A stretch of DNA of 64,000 nucleotides, taken from assembly GCA_949316235.1 (NCBI GenBank), contig OX438748.1:2793001-2857000 (forward strand), read 5' to 3'. The translations under genes and the position numbers were made by a program. Positions 31,127 through 44,112 of the stretch are shown one piece after another; positions within the stretch are counted from its first letter, which is position 1, and each line of letters opens with the position of its first letter. Under the pieces are notes generated by a model, which saw only the letters and a list, made by a program, of their open reading frames with translations, did not search any database and had not been told where the DNA came from. The stretch is from Oegoconia quadripuncta (lineage: Eukaryota > Arthropoda > Insecta > Lepidoptera > Autostichidae).

Positions 31127-31362
31127 CAACAAATAACAAATATTTCGGACACTTACACCAATCATCTAGTCCCAAACTAAGCAAAGCTTGTGCTATGGAT
31201 ACTAGATAACGGATAAACATACATAAATATTTATATAAACATCCAAGATTCGGGAATAAATGTTCGTATTCATCATACAAACATTTACCCGTCGCGGGAT
31301 TCGAACCCGCAACCGTTGGTTTCGCTGATAGGGTCACTATCCACTACACCAATCGGTCGTCA
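31127..31362 (-). mobile_element. SINE-B
   Basis: Complete B copy ending CACTACACCAATCGGTCGTC. Confidence 0.8.
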
Positions 31363-31528
31363 ATTGAAGTTGAAACATTTATTTATTAGCGAAGGACATT
31401 ATAGTTTTTGATCTAATTCCACTTGCAAAGCATGTTGCCATCTTGAAGGATTTTAACAATAAGCACTATAATTTATAAAATAAGCATTTAGTAATAGGGA
31501 AGAGAAACTTGCATTCCAGAAACTTGCT

Positions 31529-31820
31529 GAACTATCGGTGGCTCAGCGGCTAAGCCGCGGTCTCCTAATTTGGGAAGTCCGGGTTCGATTCCCAGGTAGG
31601 CCATGTACCAATGAGTTTTTAAATTTGATTTAATTACTATGTGTATTTATCCGACTGCTCTTAAACGGTGAAGGAAAACATCGTGAGGAAACCTGCATGC
31701 CTGAGAAATAAAAATTCAAAGGTATGTGAAGCCCCCAACCCGCATCGGGCCAGCGTGGTGGACTATGGCCCATACTTAACCCTGCAATGGGATGTTTACG
31801 GGCTGATGATGAGGCTAACA
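31529..31820 (+). mobile_element. tRNA-headed SINE, family D
   Basis: Head GGTGGCTCAGCGGCTAAGCC and GGGTTCGATTCCCAGG, then GTGAAGGAAAACATCGTGAG, AGCGTGGTGGACTATGGCCC and GGGATGTTTACGGGCTGATG. 3' pieces recur at 62622-62735 and 63847-63970. Confidence 0.7.
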
Positions 31821-32447
31821 TTCAGAGAAACATTGGGCATACTGAAAGTTAAGATTTTAGCTTATCAATCAACTGCTTAGACTGGTGAAGTTTCGCCCAA
31901 AACGTGTTATACGCCAATTATGGGAAGATTTTCTCTAATTGCCATGCTGGGCAGCATTTGCGAGTCAGAATTCTGACGCTCTGTACTGCCCATCACAGAT
32001 CTGTGGTATATGTTTAACTGCTTTCTAAAGAGTAAGAAATTATTTAACAATAAGTGTATATTTTGAAGGTTTACTCTCGTGCCATTCCCCGAAGTTCAAA
32101 ATAAATAAATCTATTGTAATGAAACTTGACACTAAGCAGGATAAGTCTAAATAGTCTTAGTAAAGAACGTTTTTGATAGAGAAATGGACTGTATACCATC
32201 GAAAACGTTTCAATGATTGTAGGTTATCTGAGTAGCACAAAACTGTTTGCAATTTTTTTTAACGTTGGAATCTACCAAGTACAGCGTGACTTTCTTGTTT
32301 TTTTCCTGTTAAGAGTTTGTTTAAGAGATATATAATTATTTACCGGAGTCATTGCGTAGGGTGTCCCCTTAAATAATATAACATTTTAGCCTACTGCAGT
32401 GGCAACTCGCGTTACATTATATCATCTGTCAAAAGGCTTTTTGGCGG

Positions 32448-32830
32448 GATCTCGGCTAGTGAAGTAGCATTTTTGTTTATAATTCTTATAATTTGTGCAT
32501 TCTGACTTTTGAAGCTTAATAATGGCAGAATATTGTGCAGCATAAGTTAGTAATGGTGTACAAGTGAAGGGAAGTGTAAATTAAAGTGCATAACGAAGCT
32601 TTCGGGTTACCACAAGAAGCCGACAAAATCTTTTGTAAAGCATTCTGCCACTTTACTGAAGAATGACTTGACCTTGACTAGACTGTATACGCCAAGTATA
32701 CGACGAATGACTTGTTTTGTCTGAGACTGACTTATAAACTGAAGAAATAAGTGAAATTAGACATGTCTGTATGGGCTTAGATCCCTTTGCCTTCTCCGAG
32801 AGTGAATAAAATGAAAAAAAAACAACTCAA
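32448..32830 (+). repeat. Dispersed repeat family G
   Basis: Reverse complement of 845-1090 and, more weakly, of 478-760. Confidence 0.65.
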
Positions 32831-32843
32831 AATGTAAGACTTA

Positions 32844-32992
32844 GGCCCGTATTTCTGAATGTTACTCGAGCAGAGATCTCCGCTTGAGTACAGATAGAAA
32901 GGGACAACTTTATGTAATTTGTATATCGGCATCTCTTTTTAACTGTGCTCAAGCGCAGATCTACGTTTGAGCAACATTCTGAAATACGAGCC
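32844..32992. mobile_element. 149-bp MITE with TTA target duplications
   Basis: Ends GGCCCGTATTTCTGAATGTT and AACATTCTGAAATACGAGCC, flanked by TTA at 32841-32843 and 32993-32995, the target type of PIF/Harbinger elements. Confidence 0.75.
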
Positions 32993-33209
32993 TTAGCAGT
33001 CGTACAGCAGTATTTTGACAGATGCGTGCAATGTAGCGTGTTTTAACTACATGCTACCCATACAGGTCTTCCCTCCATTTGTGAATGTTGATAAAACTAT
33101 GCAATAATAAATTAAAATATAAATATTTTATAAAGCATTTATATTGATGTTATTTACTATTTATGTGTACTTATAATATTGTTATATTTGATATATTTGT
33201 AGAGATATA

Positions 33210-33313
33210 TTAAAGTTTTGACTTTGTAATCATGTTGTTTTTGTTCATATGCCGTTCTAGTATGTTTAACACTTCTGATGCGCAGCCCCAAAACAATGTT
33301 AGGCCGCTACCAC
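33210..33313 (-). CDS. D-amino-acid oxidase exon 8, C terminus SKL
   Basis: [20 protein letters not shown] through MITKSKL and TAA. Acceptor TTTCAG. Ser-Lys-Leu at the end is a classic peroxisomal import signal. Confidence 0.93.
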
Positions 33314-36300
33314 CTGAAATTGTATAACCATGAATGGGTTTTATGGTTCTTAATCCCAACTAAAATGCGAAAGTTTGTGTGTGTGTATGTATGTTACATC
33401 TTCACGCCTATACGGCTGGACGGGTTTGTATGAAATTTGGTGGGTAGACAGATTAGGACGTGGAATAATTTTGATAAAATCTTCCATGCGGACGCAGTCG
33501 CGGGCGGAAAGCTATTCAAAAACATACGTAACCGAAAGGGTATAATCAAGCCGAAAGGATCGGACACAGTATCTTATTTAGTTGGTATTTGACCTCAATC
33601 AGACCTGATGTTAAGTGAAGATGAGGTCGAAGGTGGAAGCGTACTGACCCGGAAACCCCAACACATTTGGGGGACTGGCTATCTTATCTCTGACAACCGG
33701 AACACAATGCTATTAACATTGCTGCTTGGCGGCAGATTTAGATAAGATAGCGGGAGCTAGCCAGGCGGACATTTAAAATGCCCTACCACCAACAAAACCG
33801 AGTACTTAAACATGTACTCCGCTGGGATCGAACCCGCGACCTCCGAATCGTAAACCCAATGTTATTTACATTGAGCCACGGAGGCGGTTAATTTGTGTTT
33901 TTGGAACACTTGTATTTTCAGTGTCACTATTTATGCACATTTTTTTGGGATACAAATTATAATCACAAGTACCACCAACCAAACCGAGCACTAAACAAGT
34001 ACCTCGTTGGGGATCGAACCCACGACCTCCGATTAGTAAACGCTATGTTGTTTACATTGAGCCACGGAGGCGGTTTCTTGGGCTTTTCTCAAAGGAATAC
34101 TAGAAATTCCTGGTAGCCAAAAACGGACTATTTTCAACTATCACAATTCCTATGAAAATAAACATTGATATATTGAAAAAAGACTTAGTCACCGTGGCCG
34201 TAGTTATGTATGTACAGCTTCCCGTCTCTCTGTTCTGGTTCGACCCTTACTTGATCTCTCGCGGGCCTCAGGCCGACCCATGTTTTTACTATCCTTACAT
34301 TCTGTAAAAATAAAAAAAGGTTAAGGGAAATTACGTGTCTCTGTTTCGTTACAAAGGTATCTGGCAGCCGAATAGTGTTTTTCTAAGTACTTCATCACTC
34401 TTACTATTATTGGTTCCATAAAAAACATTTGTAAGGGTTCTAGTGTCACCACAGTGCGTTTTGCGTACACCACTAGCCAATAGACTTCTAATATTAGTTC
34501 AATTAAGCAGTATTGAAAGCACTGACATTGATTAGGTAATTGTGTACACATACACTCAACTTATACACACACACAACACACTCGCACATATTACTCTATA
34601 CATTTTCTCTCTTCCTTACACCCACAAACACAACAATTTGATGTCTCGATAGATAAGGTAACAAAATAAGCTATGTATTAAACTTACTGAGATCTAACTT
34701 ATATTTTGAATTTGTAATTATGGCTGTGATTTCATGAATAATTAATAATAATACCGCGCGAGGGGCATTTGTCAGCACGATAATACTGATGTAAGTGCCG
34801 TATCCAACAACTTTGAGTCGGTTCCAGCTTACACTGACACTAGGTACTGGTTGAAGATATGTCCTCTCCCTAATTCCGCTAAAATTTTAATCTAGTTTTG
34901 CTTCGGTATCGGTACATTAGCAGTAGATTCGATAGGTGTTGGTTATGTATATCCAAATGGAGTATCATTTATTTACATTATTTTTCTCTGCTTTTCGCAA
35001 AATTATTGGAAAACAACTGCAGTCAAACGTCTAACTTAATTGCTTTGATAATTGTTATCGTTTATGACGTCAATATCCTATACCCGTCAATGACGGACAG
35101 TGGTCCGCCATTGTCATATTCAAATAACCAAGACTGACAGTGCATTGCCGACGACGACCTGTTTGGTGTAGTGGTTAGAAACTCTGCTGCTATACCAAAA
35201 GGTCGCGGGTTCGAATCCCGCTAGGTGCATATGTTTGTATGATGAATACAGATATGTGTTCCCGAGTTATGGATATTTTTCATTTATATATTTACAAAAA
35301 AAAATGTATTTGTGTAGTTTATCAACCATCTGGTATCTATAATACAAGCCTAGTTGCTTCGTGTGGAACTAGATGGCGCTGTGTGTATGTGCATAGATAT
35401 TTATTTATTATTTATTGCTATGGCTATCGCTATAGCTTTCAGATAGGCGGTAGAGCCCTAGCTTGTTGTTCTCTGATTGGCTCACATAACCCGCCCCCCT
35501 CATATGCTGCTGCTGGTTGACATTCCCGCCTCCAAGCTAAGATCGACAGTGGTACGGGACACGGCGCCTACTGAAGGTAGACGGTGCCCTACGTGACTAT
35601 GGTTACCTTGGACCCCAGACTAATTAAAGAAAGAATTTAAGAGTGAAAAAGTAGGAAAGAAAGAAAGTCCCACCTCACCCCCAGCAAATGGGAGTGTAGC
35701 TAATGTGACGCAAAAAGCCAAAGCGGCGAACCCTATGGGGGAGAGAGTCAAGTGAAGCTCGACTCCCTAATTTAATACACCACGGACAGCGGCAGTGTTG
35801 TTGTGACAGTGCGGCAGCGGGCAAGTGGAACTAGCAGTGGGAAGGCACATACTACTACTACTAATTAACCTCTCTGTCGCGCGTTCCCACGCAAAAATTC
35901 TAAGGGTCAAGTATCTCGGCGCGCCTGTCATATTTGCGAAAATACCTGCGGTGTTAAAAACGTTTATAGATACTCTTCTACTGGGTATATTTGTAATCTG
36001 TGAAAATCAATAGCTACGAGAATATATTATCTATGGATATAATGAATGAACACTACTACAGCTATAATACTAAAAATCAGAAAAATGTTACGAGTTGTAA
36101 TATGTAGGTATAATTGGTATTTTTTCGGAAAATACAATAAACTTAATTCAATAAATTGTTATGAGAATTGGAAGCTCTATGGCAGGTTTCTAAGCCCGTT
36201 CTAATAAAAAACAGTAGTTGGAATTCTATGCCTATACTCCCACCCAAAGAGAAAAAATTATTTTCGCAAATACAGACTAAATATCATAGCTATATAACAT

Positions 36301-39300
36301 AACATGGCGCACATTATTGGATGCGGAATTTAATAGAGAACAAGTTCAAACACAGTTCAAAGGAATTGGAACTCTATAATCATTATAATTGAGAGTTGAA
36401 AGTCGGGTGTCCGTGGACACCGATCGGTGTCCGCGAGTGTTGTCGGGAATTTTTTTGGCACCGATCGGTGCCCGCGTCCCTCTAAAGATTAAATATAGAA
36501 ATAGGGTGTGTAAGTAGGAAACGAGGTTTCCCTCAGCTAGTAGACAGAATTATGTACAGTAAAAGGTACAGGGGCACCCTGTGCCGTTTCCTCGATCATG
36601 GCTATAGCATCCTTAAGGGTGTAGATATCCAAGCGGCTCATACCACGCCTTGATATCATCCCGTGTTTTAAGATCTTTTTAATCCCCCGTCGGGTGTTGG
36701 TTTTCTTATATTAAAGACGACGACAACGAGAAAGGTTCTTGGCCATGTTTGATGAAAATCGGTGAAGCCGTTTCGAAGATATTTAGCTTTTAACACAGTT
36801 TTTTAGTGTCGATAATATCATAATAAAATATATTTCGGATACTTATACCAATCATCTAGTCCCAAATTAAGTAAAGGTTGTACTATGGATACTAGATAAC
36901 GGATAAACATATATATATATATATAAATGAATGAAGGAATGGGTGTTCGTTTTCATCACACAAACATTTACCCCGTTTATTTCATTCCCGAGTCATGGAT
37001 GTTTATACATATTTATATAAACATCCATGACTCGGGAATGAGTGTTCGTATTCATCACACAAACATTTACCCGTCGCGGTTTCCTAAATTTTCAATATAT
37101 GTAATACATGTTTTCTTTTAGTCGGATCTACAGCTTGCGTAGTAGGTGCCTACTTACTTTTAGGCCAGGTATCATATTTCTGCATCCATTTAATATAAAC
37201 TCGGTGTCGTTGTTGTTTGCAGACGTATTGAAGTCATGTTCTTGGTGTGTGCCGCCCAGCACACAGGTTTCGGCACTGAAAAATTTAGATGTACAGATTC
37301 AGAGATATAAAACCACCTATGAATTAAATAGGTGATGCTAGAATACATTAAGTGGAATTCAGCCATTTGGATAATGTCAAAAAACGCTTCATAACTTTAA
37401 CCCATTCACGTGCAGTGAACCAGACATAATAGAAGTTTAATTGTTATAATGTCTGTATGCGTTCAGTGTCCGCGAATGTCAACATGAAAGTGACAGCATG
37501 GTGCAGAATTTTTTCTAGTATATAATGTCACATCATCAAGTCTTACGTCCCCACTGTCTCTCAGCTTCGTGCTAATTTATAAACCAATCTTGAGATCTAG
37601 TCAGCTGAGATCACTTATCAAGTATTCGCCTCAGCGGCGAATGAATGATAGTCTTGAGTTCCGTTTATTAATACGTGAAACTCTCAAGTGAGTAGGTACT
37701 GCTTGAGTAAGCTCGCGCGTTTCAGTTCTCAAGTTAGGTTTATTACTGCTGCCCTACTTATTCTGGGGTGGACACCTTCCTCAAAGGCCGGCAACGCATC
37801 TGTGACCCTTTAGGTGTTGCGGGTGTCCATGGGCGGCGGTGATTGCTTTCCATCAGGTGACCCGCATGCTCGTTTGCCGCCCTCTCATATAAAAAAAAAA
37901 AATATTAATCAACACATTTAATCTTGAGAATTGTTTATTAATACGGGCTTAGGAGTGGATATGGGCCATATAGCGGACCTAGTATCATCATATCAGCCAC
38001 AAGATGTTCACTCCTGAACATAGGTCAATTATTTGACCCTTCAACATTGCGTAAATTTAATTCATGCACCATAACAACGAAAGAAAGAAAAGAAAAAACA
38101 CATTTTCGCGGTAATGCTTATAGATCTTAGTTAGATATTAATGTAGATATGTACTTACTTTGGTATTATGTAGTTGCAAGTAGTTTCATCAACAACGGTC
38201 TCATTGATCCACGGCGCTATCACCTTTAAAAGAACAGGGTTTATTTTAAAATGGTATTTTTTTATGTTTAACTAGATAGGCGTTTGACCACAATCTCACC
38301 CGATGGGAAGTGACGATGTGGCCGAACACGCGATCTCAGTAGATTTCACCCTGCTCTTGAAGATCCCAAGGTTTTAGGATTCAGGAGTTCAATCAAATCA
38401 AATCAAAAATGTTTTATTTCGTAAGTTATAAGAATAACATTTGAAATCGTCATGACATACAGTTATCGCTCATTCACTAGGCAGTCTCCCCAGAGAAGAA
38501 CGAGCAAGAAACTCAGGGGTCGCTCTTTTTAAATAAGTCAATACAAATACAATTTGGAATAATTGTTAAAATTATGATTCGACAAAGAAAAATAAGAATA
38601 AAATATACTGGATGTTGCCTAGGCTGTTCGCATTATGAAAAATTGGGCAAAGAAAATTGCCAACGGGGTATTTCATATTCAACTAACATTCGGCCCGCGA
38701 CATTGTCAGCGTAGAATTTCTGTCACGACTTTTTCAAGATGAAAAGCAGCCTATGTTCGTTTTGAAAGAGGGACTTTCGTAATATATAACATAGTATGTA
38801 TAACAATAGTTTCGCTACAAAAAGAAACCCTTATGGCCTCGCTTCGGTATCTATAACCTGTCGTAGGGCTAACAAACTCTAAACAATTTAAATATAGGTT
38901 ATGTATATACATTACACACACTAATGCGGAAGATAAATAGTTGTAAACTATTTGTTTTTTGATATTTAAGTAGTTAGACACTGAAAGTTCTTAGAAAATG
39001 AAAAACTAAACAAACTAGCAAGTTGTTAGTTTTATTATATCTTTTCAAAATAGCGTCCATTCACACCAATACATCGCGGCATCCGATGGAACCATTGGGA
39101 ACAGCACTTTGCCCACTCGTCCTAAGGGGTCTCTTCGACGGCCTTTTGAAACGCAGCCGTTACACCCGTGGTTTTTTTGTCGGGGGTTAAAAAGGTGGAA
39201 GTCGAGTCTGCGATAAAGAATAAATAAGTTTGTACATTCTATTCTTACCACTTTTCTGAAACTGTATTTTCTTATCTGTTGTGCAATAAAGTGTATTTGT

Positions 39301-42300
39301 ATTGTATTGTAAGTTTTTGTTTCCTTTGAATAATTAAGCTACTTTCCTTTGAATAATTAAGCTACTTTTCTTTGAATAATTAAGCTACTTTCCTTTGAAT
39401 AATTAAGGTACTTTACTTTGAATAATTAAGCTACTTTCCTTTGAATAAATAAATAATAATAAATAAATATCCTTAGACATACACACAGCGCCATCTAGTT
39501 CCACAGTAAGCAACTATAGGCTTGTGTTGTGGATACCAGATGGTTGATATACTACATAAATACTTTTTTTTTGTAAATAAATACTTATTATAAATGAAAA
39601 CATCCATAACTCGGGTACACATGTCCGTATTCATCACACGAACATTATGCCCCTAGCGGGATTCGAACCCGCAACCTTTTGGTATAGTGGTCAGAGTTGC
39701 TAACCACTACACCAAACAGGTCGTCGAATAATTAAGCTACTTTACTTTGAATAATTAAGCTACTTTCCTTTGAATAATTAAGCTACTCTTTTTGAATAAT
39801 TAAGCTACTCTTTTTGAATAATTAAGCTACTCTTTTTGAATAATTAAGCTACTTTCCTTTGAATAATGAAGCTACTTTTCTTTGCATAATTAAGCTACTT
39901 TTCTTTGAATAATTAAGCTACTTTTCTTTGAATAATTAAGCTACTTTTCTTTAAATAATGAAGCTACTTTCCTTTGAATAATGAAGCTACTTTTCTTTGA
40001 ATAATTAAGCTACTTTCCTTTGAATAATTAAGCTACTTTCCCATGACGTTTTATTTACCTTAAAGATCTGTCCTCTAATAGGGAACACCGTATGATCAGG
40101 CACAAGTTCCCTCGCTCCGAGCCCGGTGCAGTTCACCACGATGTCGAACTCGTCCAACACTCGATCTCGCAAAGAGCTCACTGTAGCCGTGACCACTTTG
40201 CCGCCCGCCTGCGAGAACAGGTGGTAGTGGTGCGATATGAGCTTCGGAGGTGAAACGATGAAGGTTGTGAAAGTGTGACCAGTTCTGTAAGGACAGGATA
40301 TTTTATTATTTGACCGAGTTATCTGCTTTTCCTCTGGATAATAAACATTATCCTAGCTAAGGATTTGTTTTTTTTTTTGTTTTTTTTTTATAAAAAACTG
40401 GTTTCGTGTTTGACTACAATCTCACCTGATGGAAACTGACGATGTAGCCGAAGATGTACTTATAGTGTAAATGCCTATTCACTCTAGACTTGAAGATCCC
40501 AAGGTTGTAAGTGTCGGGAAAAACCGACGCGGGCAGTGAGTTCCATACCTTAGCAGTCCGCATTATAAATGATGAAGCAAATCACTTACTGCGGATGTTC
40601 GGTATGTTGACAACATATGGATGGAAACCCTCGCCGCGCCTGGTTGTCCGAAGATGGAAAGGGGATGTTAGATCGTGGGAAAAAACGAAATCCCAATATG
40701 TGACCTCCACATTTCAACTAATCCCTATCCCAACTAATATTATAAATGCCAAAGTTTGTGTGTGTGTGTATGTGTGTGTGCCAGCCGAGGCCAAAATCGG
40801 ACCGCTTAGGAGGTAGACTTAGCACTAACATCATCATCCCCCTGATTTACAAACACACATAAATATTATTATAGTTTTCGAAGAGCGGACCACCTGACAC
40901 AGGTATTTTTATGCTTACTAGGTGGTCCCAACCCTAGTTTATTGTGTGCATTTTTGTATTATTTGTTAAATCACATATATCAAGTTAAATAGTATATTTG
41001 GGCCTGAATTTTGTAATAATGCTGTTATTTAGATATTTTCTTACCTATTTACCTTGTGTGTGAAACAATAAAGATTATTATTATAATCTTCACGCCTAAA
41101 CGGGTAGTCGGATTTGGATGAAATTTGGTCGGTAGACAGATTAGGACTTGGATATGTTATATAGTTTTTTTTGCTAAACCAACTTGGATGAAAATTCAAC
41201 TAGGGGATGTACGTACTGCTCCAAAATGGTAGTACAATGGTCGTGCCATCGATTCTACCATAGCAATGCGATACTTACGAATACTTAACAGAATACAGCC
41301 GGCTCAGATATTCCAACTGCCTTTCCCCCAAGTTCTGGTAGCCGAAAACCACATGTGACCAGTGCGGCGAGGGCATATCCGTGCCCTCTCGGTACAGAGT
41401 GTATATGGGCATCACGCAGATGTCCAGACCGCCATCCAGCCATAGTCTATGGAGGTATTCGTAGGTTTCGCCACCCCATTTTCTGCAAATTAGGTAATTC
41501 AAATCAAAATCCCTCCTAAGGTATATACCGGATGAGTTTATTCTTTTTTTTTTATGCACAACGGGTTTGTACTTATCGCCTCAATCACACCTGATGTTAA
41601 GTGAAGATGAGGTCGAAGGTGGAAGCGTACTGACCCGGAAACCCCAACACATTTGGGGGACTGGCTATCTTATAAAATTGCTGCTTGGCGGCAGATTTAG
41701 ATAAGATGGTGGTAGATAACCAGGCGGACATTTAAAATGCCTTACCACCAACCAAACCGAGTACTAAACATGTTCCCCGCTGGGGATCGAACCCGCTACC
41801 TCCGAATCGTAAACCCAATGTTGTTTACATTGAACCACAGAGGCGGTTTGAAATGATTCGATGAGGGTTTAAAAAAAAAAAAACTACCTATGCCAACAAC
41901 TTCTATATTACTTACCTAATATGCCTATTTTTTCCTTACCGTAAAAAAACTCACGTACATACATTATAGTATTATATTTTGTATTTATTTATCTAAAATG
42001 TTACAAAGATATACTTACAAATATCACAAAAACACAGTTTATCCGAACACAGTACCTAAGTCATCATCGGACACTCATGCATGACATATTGAGACAACCG
42101 ATAGTGTAGTGGGCAGCTTTGCCTTCGGACCTAGTCACTGCGGGTTCGAATTCCTCTATGGTTCAGGCTTTGCTTATATTGGCAATAGATTTGTGTAGGT
42201 AGTCCCAAATATTTATTATTAATCATTTAAATTATTAAAGACCAAAACCAAATCACAAAATAATCAAACGCTAATAGAATTCTACTGAGTGTCTTGTTAC

Positions 42301-44081
42301 ATTTAAAATTTTAATCGAAATGAACTGCAAAATTTCTTTATTTAATCGAGTTTCTGCTGATAATTATTCACGCAAAGGAAACTCGTACATAATTTTAAAT
42401 GGTCACATACTGGCTGAACAGCAGTAAAAATTTTATGAAAATTGTTCTCTTTTTTCAGTATTCTCCTTGTTTGTTTCTTTTTCCGTTATGTCTTTAGAAC
42501 CTAGAAAAGTTAGGTGTCTTCAGTAGAGCGGCTCGTTACTTCACGCCGGCTCTCCGCCTCCAACTTTATAAGGCGCAAGTTCGGCCGCACGTGGAGTATT
42601 GTTCTCACCTATGGGCTGGGGCACCTGTTGTAAGATGTGATACTGGCCATATTAGAACTATTTTATGTCCCTGTGCATCCTCTATCGCATATTTCATAGG
42701 GAGTGTTCTGAAGAACTCTTCGAGCTAATGCCCGCTGCTCAATTTAACCGATACACTTCTCGCCGAAAATTAAATTTCCATCCATTTCATTCCACATATC
42801 AGTTCATAATTTGCGGTTGAAAAGATTGTCCGTATACTTTTTTGTTATTATTGTTTCTATTCTATTTTATTCAGTATAAATATAGATTAGGTACGTATAA
42901 ACGTATATACTACAGTATAAAGTTCATCAAGTTATTTGTGTACGTGATACCCTTAAAAATAAAAGTTGTCACTGACAACGATTTCAAGTTTTCCGCCGGC
43001 TCATCTTCATTTTCTTCATACTGTGGCCTACTCTTGGACATCTTCTACGACATCAGCCTCGCAGTAGTGCCGTACTGTATTCAGTGTAGTTCCGTTTTAC
43101 GCATTGAGAGTGTATTAGAAATAGGCTAAGGGAGGCGTCATGCGGTTTAACTTACATGATCAGCTCGTCAGTGGTGTGCCCGCATAGGAACGGGTACCAC
43201 AGGCCGCCTGAACCGTCGCCGGTCGTGTACGGGGTAAACTCACTGGATATCACTACTACCTGTGGATACAGAGGATGTATACAGGGAATGGATGTTAGGT
43301 ACCTCATTAACAAATTAAAGTGTGTCATACATACATAAAATCACGACCTTTATCGCACACGGGGTGGTCAGACATATCACAAAATGCTTGAAACAATATC
43401 CACGGGTCACCTTACGAAATATACAGAAATGCACATGTGACAGGGGCAGGGCCGTTTTAAACTAGGACGGGGCCCTTGGGCACTCAAGAATTTGGGGCCC
43501 TTTTGGAAAATAAAAAAAGCGAATTATAATAACATTTTTTTACTAAGTATGACCATTTATTATAGGTAATCAAATACAGTATCATATATGTCTTAATGAT
43601 ATTAGAATGCTGCTGGTTTTTTGGTTACGATTACGATAACGGTTTCTTTCGGAATTTCTGTTGAGCAAAATCTTCTATTATATCCTTAAAGTAAATTTTT
43701 TGAAGGATATCACTTTCTATGTACATAATTGACAAATTACTCAGTTTTGAGAATAAATGTGTGAGAGAAATTGTCGGTCCTTCGGGGCCCGCTGAGAACG
43801 TTTATTGCCCGTGGTCCGATCGCCGAGTTCTACTGGTCGATTCATGGGCAATTGTTTTTGCCTGTGGTTCTATCAATGGGGGCTCTGGGCACGGGCCCCG
43901 TATGCCCTAACTTTTTTTTATTAAAACTAGACACAAAATTTTACTCTTGCATTTAAAATACAAAGCCCCAATTGACCCGAGTTAGTGGAAGATGTCCGAT
44001 TTGAAGGGTTTTTGAAAGACTAAATACGCTCGCGGTTTTTCTCCGATTTTTGCCGTTTTTCTCAGCAACTACAAGAAAATA

Positions 44082-44112
<31 letters not shown>

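Larger units (their letters stand above)
30163..33209. other. Convergent intergenic region, NIT2 to D-amino-acid oxidase
   Basis: Holds the NIT2 3' UTR (AATAAA at 30370-30375), a Helitron-like remnant, SINE-B, a third tRNA-headed SINE, a family G copy and a MITE. A 63-codon frame at 30855-31046 has no recognised similarity. Confidence 0.6.
34302..37157 (-). other. D-amino-acid oxidase intron 6
   Basis: Holds SINE-C, an R1-like 5' end fragment, a pair of short palindromes and a SINE-B. Stretches 34302-35150 and 35890-36410 show nothing recognisable beyond CA-rich tracts near 34560. Confidence 0.5.

Noticed and set aside
39045..39251. Possible transposase fragment (minus frame with WCEWTLF)
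   Set aside because: Too short, and no catalytic motif could be aligned; left unassigned.
39317..40042. Array of short repeats resembling a CRISPR
   Set aside because: Units are contiguous with no unique spacers, and the host is eukaryotic; it is a minisatellite.
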